DNA of 34,842 bases, taken from Eubacterium sp. CAG:251. Lineage in GTDB: Bacteria > Bacillota > Clostridia > Oscillospirales > Acutalibacteraceae. Each line of letters begins with the position of its first letter. Positions within the stretch are counted from its first letter, which is position 1. Shown here piece by piece: positions 22,764 to 30,435 of the stretch. Both the position numbers and the translations under genes were made by a program. The stretch is from NCBI GenBank assembly GCA_000436835.1, contig FR889121.1:1-34842 (forward strand), in the 5' to 3' direction. Below the pieces are notes generated by a model. It was given only the letters and a program-made list of their open reading frames with translations. It made no database searches and was not told where the DNA came from.

Positions 22764-23303
22764 TTATTTCTTACCTGCTTTTCCTTCTTTACGACGGATA
22801 TGCTCTTCGGCATACTTGATACCCTTGCCCTTGTATGGCTCCGGTGGTCTCTTTTCACGAACCTGAGCTGCGAACTGACCTACCATCTGCTTATCAGCAC
22901 CGCTAATTACGATAGCGTTTGCTGAAGGACATTCTACCTTAATACCTTCTGGAGCTTCCATTGTAACCTGATGTGAGAAACCAAGGTTCATAACAAGCTT
23001 GTTGCCCTGCATCTGAACACGGTAACCAACACCGTTAACTTCAAGGTTTTTCTTGAATCCCTCTGTAACACCTACAACCATATTGTGGATAAGTGTACGG
23101 GTTAAACCGTGAAGTGATCTGTTTTCTTTTGCATCGTTAGGTCTGCTAACGATAATTTCACTGCCCTCAACGCTGACTGTCATATTTGGATGTGCATCCA
23201 TTGAAAGAGTACCGTTAGGTCCCTTTACGGTAACAGTTGCACCGTTGACATTTACATCAACACCGGCAGGAATTGTAATAGGTTTTAAACCGATACGTGA
23301 CAT
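22764..23303 (-). CDS. rplF: 50S ribosomal protein L6
   Basis: Large-subunit protein near the sarcin-ricin loop and factor-binding site. The 179 residues consist of two related domains; visible are MSRIGLKPITIPAGVDV at the start, VKGPNGTLS, the inter-domain RSLHGLTRTLIHNMVVGVTEGF and the C-terminal KRPPEPYKGKGIKYAEE. Normal length and position after rpsH. Confidence 0.99.
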   Translation of the reverse strand: MSRIGLKPITIPAGVDVNVNGATVTVKGPNGTLSMDAHPNMTVSVEGSEIIVSRPNDAKENRSLHGLTRTLIHNMVVGVTEGFKKNLEVNGVGYRVQMQGNKLVMNLGFSHQVTMEAPEGIKVECPSANAIVISGADKQMVGQFAAQVREKRPPEPYKGKGIKYAEEHIRRKEGKAGKK

Positions 23304-23318
23304 CCTGACTGTACCTCC

Positions 23319-23717
23319 TTACCAAATGAATGCTAAAACTTCGCCGCCGACATTCTGCTTGCGAGCTTCTCTGTCTGTCATAATGCCCTTTGAAGTTGAA
23401 ACGATTGCAACACCGAGACCCTTCATAACCTTAGGCATTTCTTCAACGTTTGAATAAATACGAAGACCCGGCTTTGAAACTCTGCGAAGACCAGTGATAA
23501 CCTGGCTCTTACCTTCGCCGTACTTAAGTGTTACACGAATAACACCCTGCTTGCCGTCTTCAATTAATTTATAATTTTTGATATAACCTTCATCAACAAG
23601 AATCTGAGCAATTGCCTTCTTCATGTTTGACGCAGGAATATCTACTGTATCGTGCTTTGCTGAATTTGCATTACGAATTCTTGTAAGCATATCAGCGATT
23701 GGATCTGTAATATGCAT
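23319..23717 (-). CDS. rpsH: 30S ribosomal protein S8
   Basis: Binds the central domain of 16S rRNA and, in Escherichia coli, represses the spc operon. The 132 residues start MHITDPIADMLTRIRNANSA and carry RVSKPGLRIY and the C-terminal RNA-binding STSKGIMTDREARKQNVGGE. It follows the zinc-type S14 gene by 38 bases. Whether S8 autoregulates here cannot be told from the sequence. Confidence 0.98.
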   Translation of the reverse strand: MHITDPIADMLTRIRNANSAKHDTVDIPASNMKKAIAQILVDEGYIKNYKLIEDGKQGVIRVTLKYGEGKSQVITGLRRVSKPGLRIYSNVEEMPKVMKGLGVAIVSTSKGIMTDREARKQNVGGEVLAFIW

Positions 23718-23755
23718 TGATAATTCCTCCTTATTTAATTAGCAATTCTCAGTTC

Positions 23756-23941
23756 TTACCAAGATGACTTCTTTACACCAGGGATTTCGCCCTTATGAGC
23801 GAGCTCTCTGAAGCAAATTCTGCATACACCGTACTTACGAAGATAAGCATGAGGTCTACCGCAGATTTTGCATCTGTTGTACTGTCTTGTTGAATACTTT
23901 GCAGGCTTTGCAGCCTTGACTTTCATAGATGTTTTTGCCAC
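23756..23941 (-). CDS. rpsN: 30S ribosomal protein S14, zinc type
   Basis: Head protein of the small subunit. The 61-residue short form carries the zinc ligands CKIC (24,27) and CRIC (40,43), so it is the C+ type usual in Firmicutes that also often keep a zinc-free copy elsewhere. The first part is lysine-rich (MAKTSMKVKAAKPAKYSTRQ), a little unlike the usual MAKKALI start. The ending is IPGVKKSSW. It lies 12 bases after rplE. Confidence 0.98.
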   Translation of the reverse strand: MAKTSMKVKAAKPAKYSTRQYNRCKICGRPHAYLRKYGVCRICFRELAHKGEIPGVKKSSW

Positions 23942-23953
23942 GATAATCCCTCC

Positions 23954-24493
23954 TTACTCTGAGAATGGAGCGCCGAGGAGCTTAAGGAGCTCTCTGCCCT
24001 CTTCATCTGTGTTTGCAGTTGTTACCATGATGATGTCCATACCACGAACAGCATCAATCTTGTCATACTCGATTTCAGGGAAAATCAACTGCTCTTTGAT
24101 ACCCATAGCATAGTTACCACGGCCATCGAATGAGTTAGGGTTGATACCTCTGAAGTCACGAACTCTCGGAAGTGCCAAATTGAAGAATCTCTCAAGGAAT
24201 TCATACATTCTGTCACCACGAAGAGTAACTTTAACACCGATTGGCATACCTTCACGAAGCTTGAAGTTAGCAACTGACTTCTTCGCACGGCAGATAACCG
24301 GCTTTTGACCTGTAATGATTTGAAGGTCATTAATGATAGCGTCTACTACCTTTGAATTTTCACGGGCTTCACCGCAACCAACATTGATTACAATCTTGTC
24401 AAGCTTTGGGATTTGCATAACAGATTTGTATCCGAATTTCTTCATCAATGCAGGAGCGATTTCGCTCTTATATGTTTCTTTTAAAACAGACAT
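23954..24493 (-). CDS. rplE: 50S ribosomal protein L5
   Basis: Binds 5S rRNA with L18 and forms bridge B1b to the small subunit. The 179 residues include MQIPKLDKIVINVGCGEA, ITGQKPVICRAKKSVANFKL, REGMPIGVKVTLRG and RDFRGINPNSFDGRGNYAMG, all conserved. Start supported by GGAGG; 19 bases after rplX. Confidence 0.99.
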   Translation of the reverse strand: MSVLKETYKSEIAPALMKKFGYKSVMQIPKLDKIVINVGCGEARENSKVVDAIINDLQIITGQKPVICRAKKSVANFKLREGMPIGVKVTLRGDRMYEFLERFFNLALPRVRDFRGINPNSFDGRGNYAMGIKEQLIFPEIEYDKIDAVRGMDIIMVTTANTDEEGRELLKLLGAPFSE

Positions 24494-24512
24494 TGTTATG
24501 TTCCTCCCTTAC

Positions 24513-24818
24513 TTAAAATTCGTTACCGCATTTCTTACAAACACGGATACCGCCCTTTTTATGACCTACACGTGTAGCTTCGCCGCACTTAGGACATACG
24601 AGCTGTACTTTTGATGCATAAAGAGCTGATTCTACTTCAATAAGACCGCCCGGCTCGCCCATCTTCTTAGGCTTAACGTGCTTTGTAACAACGTTTACCT
24701 TCTTAACGATAACCTTGCCTTCAGCAGGACTTACAGCGACAACTTCGCCCTTAACGCCCTTTGACTTACCGCTGAGTACTACTACAGTATCACCGGACTT
24801 TACAAACATTTTACTCAT
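24513..24818 (-). CDS. rplX: 50S ribosomal protein L24 with C-terminal zinc ribbon
   Basis: One of the two assembly-initiating large-subunit proteins. The 101 residues have an N-terminal KOW/SH3 fold (VKSGDTVVVLSGKSKGVKGEV) and a C-terminal CPKCG...CKKCG zinc ribbon (Cys76, Cys79 and Cys93, Cys96 region), present in many but not all L24. ATG is used with GGAGG upstream; an internal Met3 is possible. It sits 15 bases after rplN. Confidence 0.97.
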   Translation of the reverse strand: MSKMFVKSGDTVVVLSGKSKGVKGEVVAVSPAEGKVIVKKVNVVTKHVKPKKMGEPGGLIEVESALYASKVQLVCPKCGEATRVGHKKGGIRVCKKCGNEF

Positions 24819-24833
24819 ATTAGCGCACCTCCA

Positions 24834-25202
24834 TTAAAGAACTTCCGGAGCGAGAGAAAGGATTTTCATATAATCCTTTTCACGAAGCTCACGAGCTACT
24901 GGTCCAAAAATACGGGTGCCACGAGGGGTTTTATCCTCTCTGATAATTACGGCAGCATTTTCATCAAAACGAATATACTGACCGTCGTCACGACGTACAC
25001 CTTTAGTTGTACGAACGATGACTGCCTTAACAACTTCGCCCTTTTTAACAACGCCACCCGGTGCTGCTTTCTTTACACTAGCAACGATTACATCGCCGAT
25101 ATTTGCATATCTTCTGCCTGAACCGCCTAATACTCTGATGCAAAGAAGCTCTTTAGCGCCTGTGTTGTCTGCTACTTTAAGACGACTTTCCTGTTGTATC
25201 AC
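24834..25202 (-). CDS. rplN: 50S ribosomal protein L14
   Basis: Interface protein of the large subunit. The start is GTG at 25202, chosen because it gives the canonical 122 residues beginning (M)IQQESRLKVADNTGAKE and has AAGGAGG 8 bases upstream; a longer in-frame reading from 25235 would translate the ribosome site itself. An out-of-frame ATG lies just before it. Hallmarks are GGSGRRYANIGDVIVASVK and REKDYMKILSLAPEVL. GTG is notable because nearly all neighbours use ATG. It opens what is the spc operon in Escherichia coli. Confidence 0.97.
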   Translation of the reverse strand: MIQQESRLKVADNTGAKELLCIRVLGGSGRRYANIGDVIVASVKKAAPGGVVKKGEVVKAVIVRTTKGVRRDDGQYIRFDENAAVIIREDKTPRGTRIFGPVARELREKDYMKILSLAPEVL

Positions 25203-25220
25203 AGCATTTTCCTCCTTCGT

Positions 25221-25251
25221 ACTGCAAAATAACACTTTGCTATGTTGCAGT
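25221..25251 (-). other. Hairpin just upstream of the rplN ribosome site
   Basis: ACTGCAA (25245-25251, read on minus) and TTGCAGT (25221-25227) form a perfect 7-bp stem about 5 bases upstream of the rplN GGAGG. The surrounding 97-base gap (25203-25299) is one of the longest inside the supercluster and marks the S10/spc boundary. No good promoter was found in it. It could control rplN translation or mRNA processing. Confidence 0.45.
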
Positions 25252-25299
25252 TATTATTTTATTGACTAAATTATTTAAAAAAGCTGTAAATCGTAACGA

Positions 25300-25554
25300 T
25301 TATTTAGCCTTCTCAATGATTTCAACCACACGCCATCTCTTATCCTTGCTGTATGGACGACATTCCATAATAAGAACCTTATCGCCAACACCGCATTCGT
25401 TGTTTTCGTCGTGTGCCTTGTACTTAACTGTATCGTTTACAATCTTGTTGTAAAGTGGATGACGAACTCTGTTCTTGATTGTTACAACAACTGTCTTATC
25501 CATCTTGTCGCTTGTTACGATACCTACTCTTGTCTTTCTGAGGTTTCTTTCCAT
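25300..25554 (-). CDS. rpsQ: 30S ribosomal protein S17
   Basis: Early 16S rRNA-binding OB-fold protein. The 84 residues include RKTRVGIVTSDKMDKTVVVT at the start, HPLYNKIVNDTVKYKAHDEN and the ending MECRPYSKDKRWRVVEIIEK. All family motifs are intact. It lies 19 bases after rpmC and before the 97-base gap. Confidence 0.98.
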   Translation of the reverse strand: MERNLRKTRVGIVTSDKMDKTVVVTIKNRVRHPLYNKIVNDTVKYKAHDENNECGVGDKVLIMECRPYSKDKRWRVVEIIEKAK

Positions 25555-25573
25555 TTAACAGTTACCTCCTTTA

Positions 25574-25777
25574 TTAAGAATTAGCGCTCTCAAGTTCGAT
25601 CTGACGCTCAACAGTCTTGATGCGAGCGATATCTTTCTTGACAGCTTTAATTCTCATAGGGTTGTCGAGCTGATTGATTGCCTGCTGGAAATGAAGGTTG
25701 AAGAGCTCTTCTTTTAATTCTGCAAGCTTCTTTGTTCTCTGTTCTGCTGAAAGAGCCTTGATTTCTGATGCTTTCAT
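25574..25777 (-). CDS. rpmC: 50S ribosomal protein L29
   Basis: A 67-residue, two-helix protein at the exit tunnel, where trigger factor and SRP dock nearby. Visible are MKASEIKALSAEQRTKKLAE, ELFNLHFQQAINQLDNP and KKDIARIKTVERQIE. The ATG overlaps the rplP stop by one base (TAATG), so it is translationally coupled. Confidence 0.97.
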   Translation of the reverse strand: MKASEIKALSAEQRTKKLAELKEELFNLHFQQAINQLDNPMRIKAVKKDIARIKTVERQIELESANS

Positions 25778-26202
25778 TATTGCTCGCCTCCCTCTTCTTC
25801 TTTCTTTACAAACTTACATTTAACAGGAAGTTTGTTTGCGGCAAGACGCAAAGCCTCACGAGCTATTGCTTCGTCAACACCGCCAAGCTCGAACATTACT
25901 CTGCCCGGCTTTACTACTGCTACCCAGTAGTCAACATTACCTTTACCTTTACCCATACGAGTATCGGCAGGTCTTGCTGTAATCGGCTTATCAGGGAATA
26001 TTTTGATCCATACTTTACCGCCACGCTTTGTGTAACGTGTCATTGCGATACGGGCAGCTTCAATCTGTGCTGCGGTAATCCATGCAGGCTCAGTTGTCTG
26101 CAAACCATATTCACCGTAAGTTACCTTATTGCCTCGAGTAGCTACACCGGTCATACGACCTCTGTGCTGCTTTCTGTGTTTTACACGCTTAGGTAAAAGC
26201 AT
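25777..26202 (-). CDS. rplP: 50S ribosomal protein L16
   Basis: Binds near the A-site tRNA elbow and completes the peptidyl-transferase region. The 141 residues start MLLPKRVKHRKQHRGRMTG and contain GLQTTEPAWITAAQIEAARI and GKGKGNVDYWVAVVKPGRV. Both ends overlap neighbours by one base (rpsC stop and rpmC start), a tight rpsC-rplP-rpmC coupling. Confidence 0.98.
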   Translation of the reverse strand: MLLPKRVKHRKQHRGRMTGVATRGNKVTYGEYGLQTTEPAWITAAQIEAARIAMTRYTKRGGKVWIKIFPDKPITARPADTRMGKGKGNVDYWVAVVKPGRVMFELGGVDEAIAREALRLAANKLPVKCKFVKKEEEGGEQ

Positions 26203-26888
26203 TACTTTCTTCCCCCTTCTCTACGATTTGTTCTTCTCTTATTACGAGATTCACGGAGTACCTCACCTTGATAAATCCATGTCTTAACACCAATCTTACC
26301 ATAGGTTGTGTTTGCTTCTGCAAAACCATAATCAATGTCAGCACGAATTGTCTGAAGTGGAATTGTACCCTCTTTATAAGTTTCTGAACGAGCGATTTCT
26401 GCACCGCCGATTCTGCCTGAAACCATAATCTTAATACCACGAGCACCAAGTCTCATTGTATTTCTGATAGCACCCTTAACTGCTCTTCTGAAAGATACAC
26501 GTCTTTCAAGCTGCTGAGCAACTGACTGTGCTACAAGTGTTGCGTTGAGGTCCGGCTGCTTGATTTCAACGATGTTGATGAAAACTTCGTTAGCATCTTT
26601 GCCGAGCTTCTTTGCACATACTGCCTTGAGCTTTTCGATTTCAGCACCCTGCTTACCGATAACCATGCCCGGCTTTGCACAATGGATGTTGATTCTTACT
26701 CTCTTAGCATCTCTTTCGATTTCTACCTTTGGAACACCTGCGCCGTGAAGAGAATCAAGAAGGTAATTACGAAGCTTGTAGTCCTCTACAAGTGTATCAC
26801 CGAACTCGCCCTTCTTTGCATACCAGCGAGAGTCCCAGTTTTTGATAACACCGATTCTTAAACCGGTTGGATTACATTTCTGTCCCAT
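26202..26888 (-). CDS. rpsC: 30S ribosomal protein S3
   Basis: mRNA-entry protein of the small subunit. The 228 residues have an N-terminal KH domain (KVEIERDAKRVRINIHCAKPG with the GKQG-type loop GMVIGKQGAEIEKL) and a C-terminal S3 fold with RTMRLG-like NTMRLGARGIKIMVSGRIGG and GVKTWIY. It begins MGQKCNPTGLRIGV. Its stop overlaps rplP by one base. Confidence 0.98.
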   Translation of the reverse strand: MGQKCNPTGLRIGVIKNWDSRWYAKKGEFGDTLVEDYKLRNYLLDSLHGAGVPKVEIERDAKRVRINIHCAKPGMVIGKQGAEIEKLKAVCAKKLGKDANEVFINIVEIKQPDLNATLVAQSVAQQLERRVSFRRAVKGAIRNTMRLGARGIKIMVSGRIGGAEIARSETYKEGTIPLQTIRADIDYGFAEANTTYGKIGVKTWIYQGEVLRESRNKRRTNRREGGRK

Positions 26889-26905
26889 TTAACTTTCCTC
26901 CTCGC

Positions 26906-27244
26906 TTAGTCTTCCAATTCCTTAACGGTAATTGTGATGTGTGATGTTCTCTTATTGATTCTGTAAGCTCTGCCCTGTGCTCTTGCCTGAATTCTCTTAA
27001 GAGTAGGACCTGCAGTTGCGTTGCAGTAGCTTACTACTAATCTTGATGTGTCCATATTGTTATTGTTCTCAGCATTTGCGATTGCTGACTTAAGAACCTT
27101 CATAACAGGCTCGCAAGCAGCTTTCGGTGTGTACTGAAGAATAGCCATTGCCTTGTCAGCAGGCTGATTTCTGATAAGATCAAGAACAATCTGCACCTTT
27201 CGAGGGGAGATACGGACATAAGTTGCTTTTGCTGTTGCTTCCAT
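26906..27244 (-). CDS. rplV: 50S ribosomal protein L22
   Basis: Tunnel-wall protein whose beta-hairpin lines the exit tunnel near the macrolide site. The 112 residues include YVRISPRKVQIVLDLIRNQ and the hairpin plus tail PTLKRIQARAQGRAYRINKR. No insertion or deletion is seen in the hairpin. GGAG precedes the ATG, 17 bases after rpsS. Confidence 0.98.
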   Translation of the reverse strand: MEATAKATYVRISPRKVQIVLDLIRNQPADKAMAILQYTPKAACEPVMKVLKSAIANAENNNNMDTSRLVVSYCNATAGPTLKRIQARAQGRAYRINKRTSHITITVKELED

Positions 27245-27261
27245 AATAATTCTCCTTTCGA

Positions 27262-27534
27262 TTACTTAGATGTCTTTGAGCCTGCGTGGCCTCTGAATGT
27301 TCTTGTCGGTGCAAATTCACCGAGCTTGTGTCCAACCATATCCTCTGTAACATATACAGGAACATGCTTTCTTCCGTCATGAACAGCAAATGTGTGTCCT
27401 ACGAATTCAGGGAAGATTGTTGAACTTCTTGACCAAGTTTTGATAATCTGCTTGTCGCCTGAAGCATTAAGAGCTTCTACTTTCTTATAAAGGCTGTCTT
27501 CTACATAAGCACCCTTTTTTGTACTTCTACTCAT
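27262..27534 (-). CDS. rpsS: 30S ribosomal protein S19
   Basis: Small-subunit head protein that pairs with S13. The 90 residues start MSRSTKKGAYVEDSLYKKVE and contain IKTWSRSSTIFPEFVGHTF, VYVTEDMVGHKLGEFAPTR and GHAGSK near the end, all typical. It lies 22 bases after rplB. Confidence 0.98.
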   Translation of the reverse strand: MSRSTKKGAYVEDSLYKKVEALNASGDKQIIKTWSRSSTIFPEFVGHTFAVHDGRKHVPVYVTEDMVGHKLGEFAPTRTFRGHAGSKTSK

Positions 27535-27556
27535 TAGTTAATCTTCTCCTTTCTTC

Positions 27557-28390
27557 TTATTTACCGTTACGACGGCGAACGATCATCTTGTTAGATGCCT
27601 TCTTCTTATTACGTGTCTTATAACCAAGAGCTGGCTTGCCCCAAGGAGTGCAAGGACCAGGACGGCCGACAGGTGACTTACCTTCACCACCACCGTGAGG
27701 GTGATCGTTAGGGTTCATTACAGAACCACGAACGGTAGGTCTCCAACCCATGTTGCGCTTACGACCTGCTTTACCGATTTTAACATTAGCGTGGTCAGTG
27801 TTACCAACAACACCAACTGTTGCCATACAATCTCTCGGTACGTTACGAAGCTCGCCTGAAGGAAGTCTGAGAAGTGCATAAGCACCTTCGAGAGCCATAA
27901 GCTGAGCGCTGTTACCTGCTGAACGAGCAAGCTGAGCACCGTTGCCCGGATAAAGCTCTACGTTATGAACGATTGTACCTACAGGCATATCTTTAAGTGC
28001 AAGAGCGTTACCTGCTACGATGTCTGCGTTAGGACCTGCCATAACAGTGTCGCCAACCTTAAGACCTTCAGGAGCTGTGATGTAGCTCTTTACACCGTCT
28101 TCATACTGAATAAGAGCGATATGTGCGCTTCTGTTTGGATCATATTCGATGGTCTTAACAGTTGCAGGCATATCAAGCTTGTTTCTCTTGAAATCGATTA
28201 CACGATATTTTCTTCTGTTTCCGCCGCCACGATGACGAACTGTGATTCTTCCGTAAGAGTTACGGCCTGACTTCTTATTGAGAGGCTCAAGAAGAGATTT
28301 TTCAGGAGCAACCTTTGAGAGTGAAGAATAATCAGTTACTGACATATTTCTGCGTGAAGGAGTGGTCGGCTTATAATTCTTAATTGCCAT
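27557..28390 (-). CDS. rplB: 50S ribosomal protein L2
   Basis: Central large-subunit protein needed for peptidyl transferase and subunit joining. The 277-residue protein starts MAIKNYKPTTPSRRNMSV and carries HRGGGNRRKYRVIDFKRNK, GNGAQLARSAGNSAQLMA and the conserved NPNDHPHGGGEGKSPVGRPG with the functionally key His. The ATG at 28390 follows AAGGAG; a frame-open ATG 16 codons upstream lies inside a structured spacer and has its GAGG too close, so it is rejected. Confidence 0.98.
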   Translation of the reverse strand: MAIKNYKPTTPSRRNMSVTDYSSLSKVAPEKSLLEPLNKKSGRNSYGRITVRHRGGGNRRKYRVIDFKRNKLDMPATVKTIEYDPNRSAHIALIQYEDGVKSYITAPEGLKVGDTVMAGPNADIVAGNALALKDMPVGTIVHNVELYPGNGAQLARSAGNSAQLMALEGAYALLRLPSGELRNVPRDCMATVGVVGNTDHANVKIGKAGRKRNMGWRPTVRGSVMNPNDHPHGGGEGKSPVGRPGPCTPWGKPALGYKTRNKKKASNKMIVRRRNGK

Positions 28391-28456
28391 TATTTTTCTC
28401 CTTTCCGGATAACTTTGCGAAAGGATGGCACCTTTCATACCTCATCATCCGAAATA
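28391..28456 (-). other. Structured spacer before rplB
   Basis: The 101-base gap between rplW and rplB can fold on the minus strand: GAAAGG (28432-28437) pairs with CCTTTC (28420-28425) over a 6-base loop, and an outer TTTC-GGAT / ATCC-GGAAA stem (one bulge) encloses it, ending right at the rplB ribosome site AAGGAG. The placement suggests control of rplB translation. No convincing promoter is present. Confidence 0.4.
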
Positions 28457-28491
28457 CTTTATGTTATATACTAATTATATATAGGTTGTGA

Positions 28492-28788
28492 TTACATCAT
28501 ATCGTTGAAGAATTCAATTTCCTTTGAATCTTCTGTAAGAGTAACGATTGCCTTCTTCCAAGATGGAGTGTAGCCCTCGTGCATACCCTGACGACGCTTC
28601 TGGCCTCTAACGTTCATTGTGTTTACCTTAGCAACCTTTGTGCCAGGGAAAACAGCCTCAACAGCCTTAGCGATTTCGATTTTGTTTGCATCCTTTGCAA
28701 CCTTGAAGGTATACTTCTTTGTCATAATACCCATCATTGATTCCTCAGTGATGATTGGCTTAAGAATAATATCCTGAGCAGTTCTCAT
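28492..28788 (-). CDS. rplW: 50S ribosomal protein L23
   Basis: Exit-tunnel protein and docking site for trigger factor and SRP. The 98 residues include AQDIILKPIITEESM, the KYTFKVAKDANKIEIAKAVE core and KVNTMNVRGQKRRQG. The ATG overlaps the rplD stop by one base. A 101-base spacer follows before rplB, unusually long for this cluster. Confidence 0.98.
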   Translation of the reverse strand: MRTAQDIILKPIITEESMMGIMTKKYTFKVAKDANKIEIAKAVEAVFPGTKVAKVNTMNVRGQKRRQGMHEGYTPSWKKAIVTLTEDSKEIEFFNDMM

Positions 28789-29411
28789 TATGCATATACC
28801 TCCTCAATCTTCTTTGCTGCGTCCTTAAGAACAACGAATGAATCGCAGTTAAGGATATCATAAACGCAAAGTGTGTTTACTGTAGCAACCTTAACACCTT
28901 CGATGTTACGAGCGCTCTTGTAAATTTGTTCATTGCTCTCAGCTGTGATGATGAGAGTTTTCTTAGCTGCCTTAAGGCCCTTGAGCATTGCAACAACATT
29001 CTTTGTCTTAATGCCATCGAACTCAACCTTATTAACAACCATCATCTCGCCTGCTGCAACCTTTGATGAAAGTGCAGACTTCATAGCGAGTCTCTTAACC
29101 TTCTTGTTAAGATTTACTGTATATTTTCTTGGCTTAGGGCCAAGAGCGATACCGCCGTGTGTCCACTGTGGACTTCTTGTTGAACCCTGACGAGCTCTGC
29201 CGGTACCCTTCTGTCTCCAAGGCTTTGCACCGCCACCGCTTACTTCTGAACGAGTGAGAGTTGACTGTGTGCCCTGACGCTGATTAGCAAGATAGCTAAC
29301 AACTGCAAGATGCATTGCATATTCGTTTGGCTCAATGCCGAATACTGAATCTGCAAGTTCTAATTTTGAGGTTTTCTTACCTTCCTGGTTATAAACCTGA
29401 ACCTGTGCCAT
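28788..29411 (-). CDS. rplD: 50S ribosomal protein L4
   Basis: Tunnel protein; in Escherichia coli it also represses the S10 operon by acting on the leader RNA. The 207 residues include QGTQSTLTRSEVSGGGAKPW, RQKGTGRARQGSTRSPQWTH (extended tunnel loop, about 45-95) and LVVL-like ending DSFVVLKDAAKKIEEVYA. If the leader before rpsJ is autoregulatory, L4 is a natural candidate ligand (inference). Confidence 0.98.
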   Translation of the reverse strand: MAQVQVYNQEGKKTSKLELADSVFGIEPNEYAMHLAVVSYLANQRQGTQSTLTRSEVSGGGAKPWRQKGTGRARQGSTRSPQWTHGGIALGPKPRKYTVNLNKKVKRLAMKSALSSKVAAGEMMVVNKVEFDGIKTKNVVAMLKGLKAAKKTLIITAESNEQIYKSARNIEGVKVATVNTLCVYDILNCDSFVVLKDAAKKIEEVYA

Positions 29412-29429
29412 TACTTATCTCTCCTTTCG

Positions 29430-30062
29430 TTAAGCTTTAACTGCGTCTGCGATTACAACAATTCCGCCCTTAGGACCCGGGATTGCACCCTTGATTGCGA
29501 TAAGATTGTTTTCTGCATCAACCTTAGCAATCTTGAGGTTCTGAACTGTTACTGTTTCGTGACCGTAGTGACCTGCCATCTTCTTACCCTTGAATACTCT
29601 TGAAGGGCTTGAACAAGCACCGAGTGAACCTGCGTGACGGTGGTTAGGACCTGTACCGTGTGTCATTCTGAGTCTTGAGAAGTTCCAACGCTTGATTGCG
29701 CCTGCTGTTCCGTGACCCTTGCTTGTTCCCTTTACATCAACGATTTCGCCAACCTCAAATGTGTCAGCCTTGAGAATGTTACCAACCTCAATACCGTCGA
29801 TGCTGTCGAGACGGAATTCCTTAAGTGTTTTCTTTGGAGCTACATCAGCTTTATCAAAGTGACCTTTCATTGGCTTGTTTACACGTGATACCTTAACATC
29901 ACCGAAACCAACCTGAACAGCCTGATAACCGTCGTTCTCCACTGTCTTAATCTGTGTTACTGTGCAAGGACCGGCTTCAACTACTGTTACAGGAATTACA
30001 TTGCCTGCTTCGTCAAAGATCTGAGTCATGCCGATTTTCTTGCCGATAAGACCTTTTTTCAT
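29430..30062 (-). CDS. rplC: 50S ribosomal protein L3
   Basis: Assembly-initiating large-subunit protein reaching toward the peptidyl-transferase centre. The 210 residues start MKKGLIGKKIGMTQIFDEAG and contain SKGHGTAGAIKRWNFSRLRM and THGTGPNHRHAGSLGACSSP with the conserved long loop. GGAGG lies ahead of the ATG, below a GNRA hairpin in the 58-base gap after rpsJ. Confidence 0.98.
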   Translation of the reverse strand: MKKGLIGKKIGMTQIFDEAGNVIPVTVVEAGPCTVTQIKTVENDGYQAVQVGFGDVKVSRVNKPMKGHFDKADVAPKKTLKEFRLDSIDGIEVGNILKADTFEVGEIVDVKGTSKGHGTAGAIKRWNFSRLRMTHGTGPNHRHAGSLGACSSPSRVFKGKKMAGHYGHETVTVQNLKIAKVDAENNLIAIKGAIPGPKGGIVVIADAVKA

Positions 30063-30088
30063 GTTTTATTTCCTCCTTTTGGTTATTG

Positions 30089-30104
30089 GTTGGGTTTCCC
30101 CAAC
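30089..30104 (-). other. GAAA-tetraloop hairpin between rpsJ and rplC
   Basis: On the minus strand GTTGGG-GAAA-CCCAAC is a perfect 6-bp stem closed by a GNRA tetraloop, located 16 bases upstream of the rplC GGAGG. No U-tract follows, so it is not a terminator. It could be a protein-binding or RNA-stability element. Confidence 0.5.
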
Positions 30105-30120
30105 ATGACCTCAGCTGCGA

Positions 30121-30435
30121 TTAGAGCTTGATTTCAATCTCAACGCCTGCTGGGAGCTCAAGACTTGTCAAAGCTTCAACAGTTTTGTTTGAAGGTCTGA
30201 GAATGTCGATGAGTCTTTTGTGTGTTCTTTGTTCGAATTGCTCACGGCTGTCCTTGTACTTATGAACAGCTCTGAGGATTGTTACCTTTTCAATCTCTGT
30301 CGGAAGAGGGATAGGACCGCTAACCTGAGCGCCTGTTCTCTTTGCAGTGTCAACAATCTTCTCAGCAGCCTGATCAACTAAGCTGTGATCATAGCCCTTA
30401 AGTCTGATTCGAATCTTCACTTTACTTGCTGCCAT
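30121..30435 (-). CDS. rpsJ: 30S ribosomal protein S10
   Basis: Small-subunit head protein, also known as NusE in antitermination complexes. The 104 residues include KVKIRIRLKGYDHSLVDQAA, GAQVSGPIPLPTEIEKVTIL and EQRTHKRLIDILRPSNKTVE. It is the first gene of the supercluster; tuf, fus and rpsL/rpsG are not upstream. GGGAGG lies before the ATG. Transcription starts about 330 bases upstream at a consensus promoter, through an attenuator-like leader. Confidence 0.98.
   Translation of the reverse strand: MAASKVKIRIRLKGYDHSLVDQAAEKIVDTAKRTGAQVSGPIPLPTEIEKVTILRAVHKYKDSREQFEQRTHKRLIDILRPSNKTVEALTSLELPAGVEIEIKL

Noticed and set aside
25203..25299. A separate promoter for the spc part of the supercluster
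   Set aside because: Candidate -10 boxes such as TAAAAT have no -35 at a fitting distance; no pair reaches the quality of the other promoters in the window.
28391..28438. A 16-residue N-terminal extension of L2
   Set aside because: The added residues fall in a folded spacer, are unlike any L2 N-terminus, and a good ribosome site supports the ATG at 28390.
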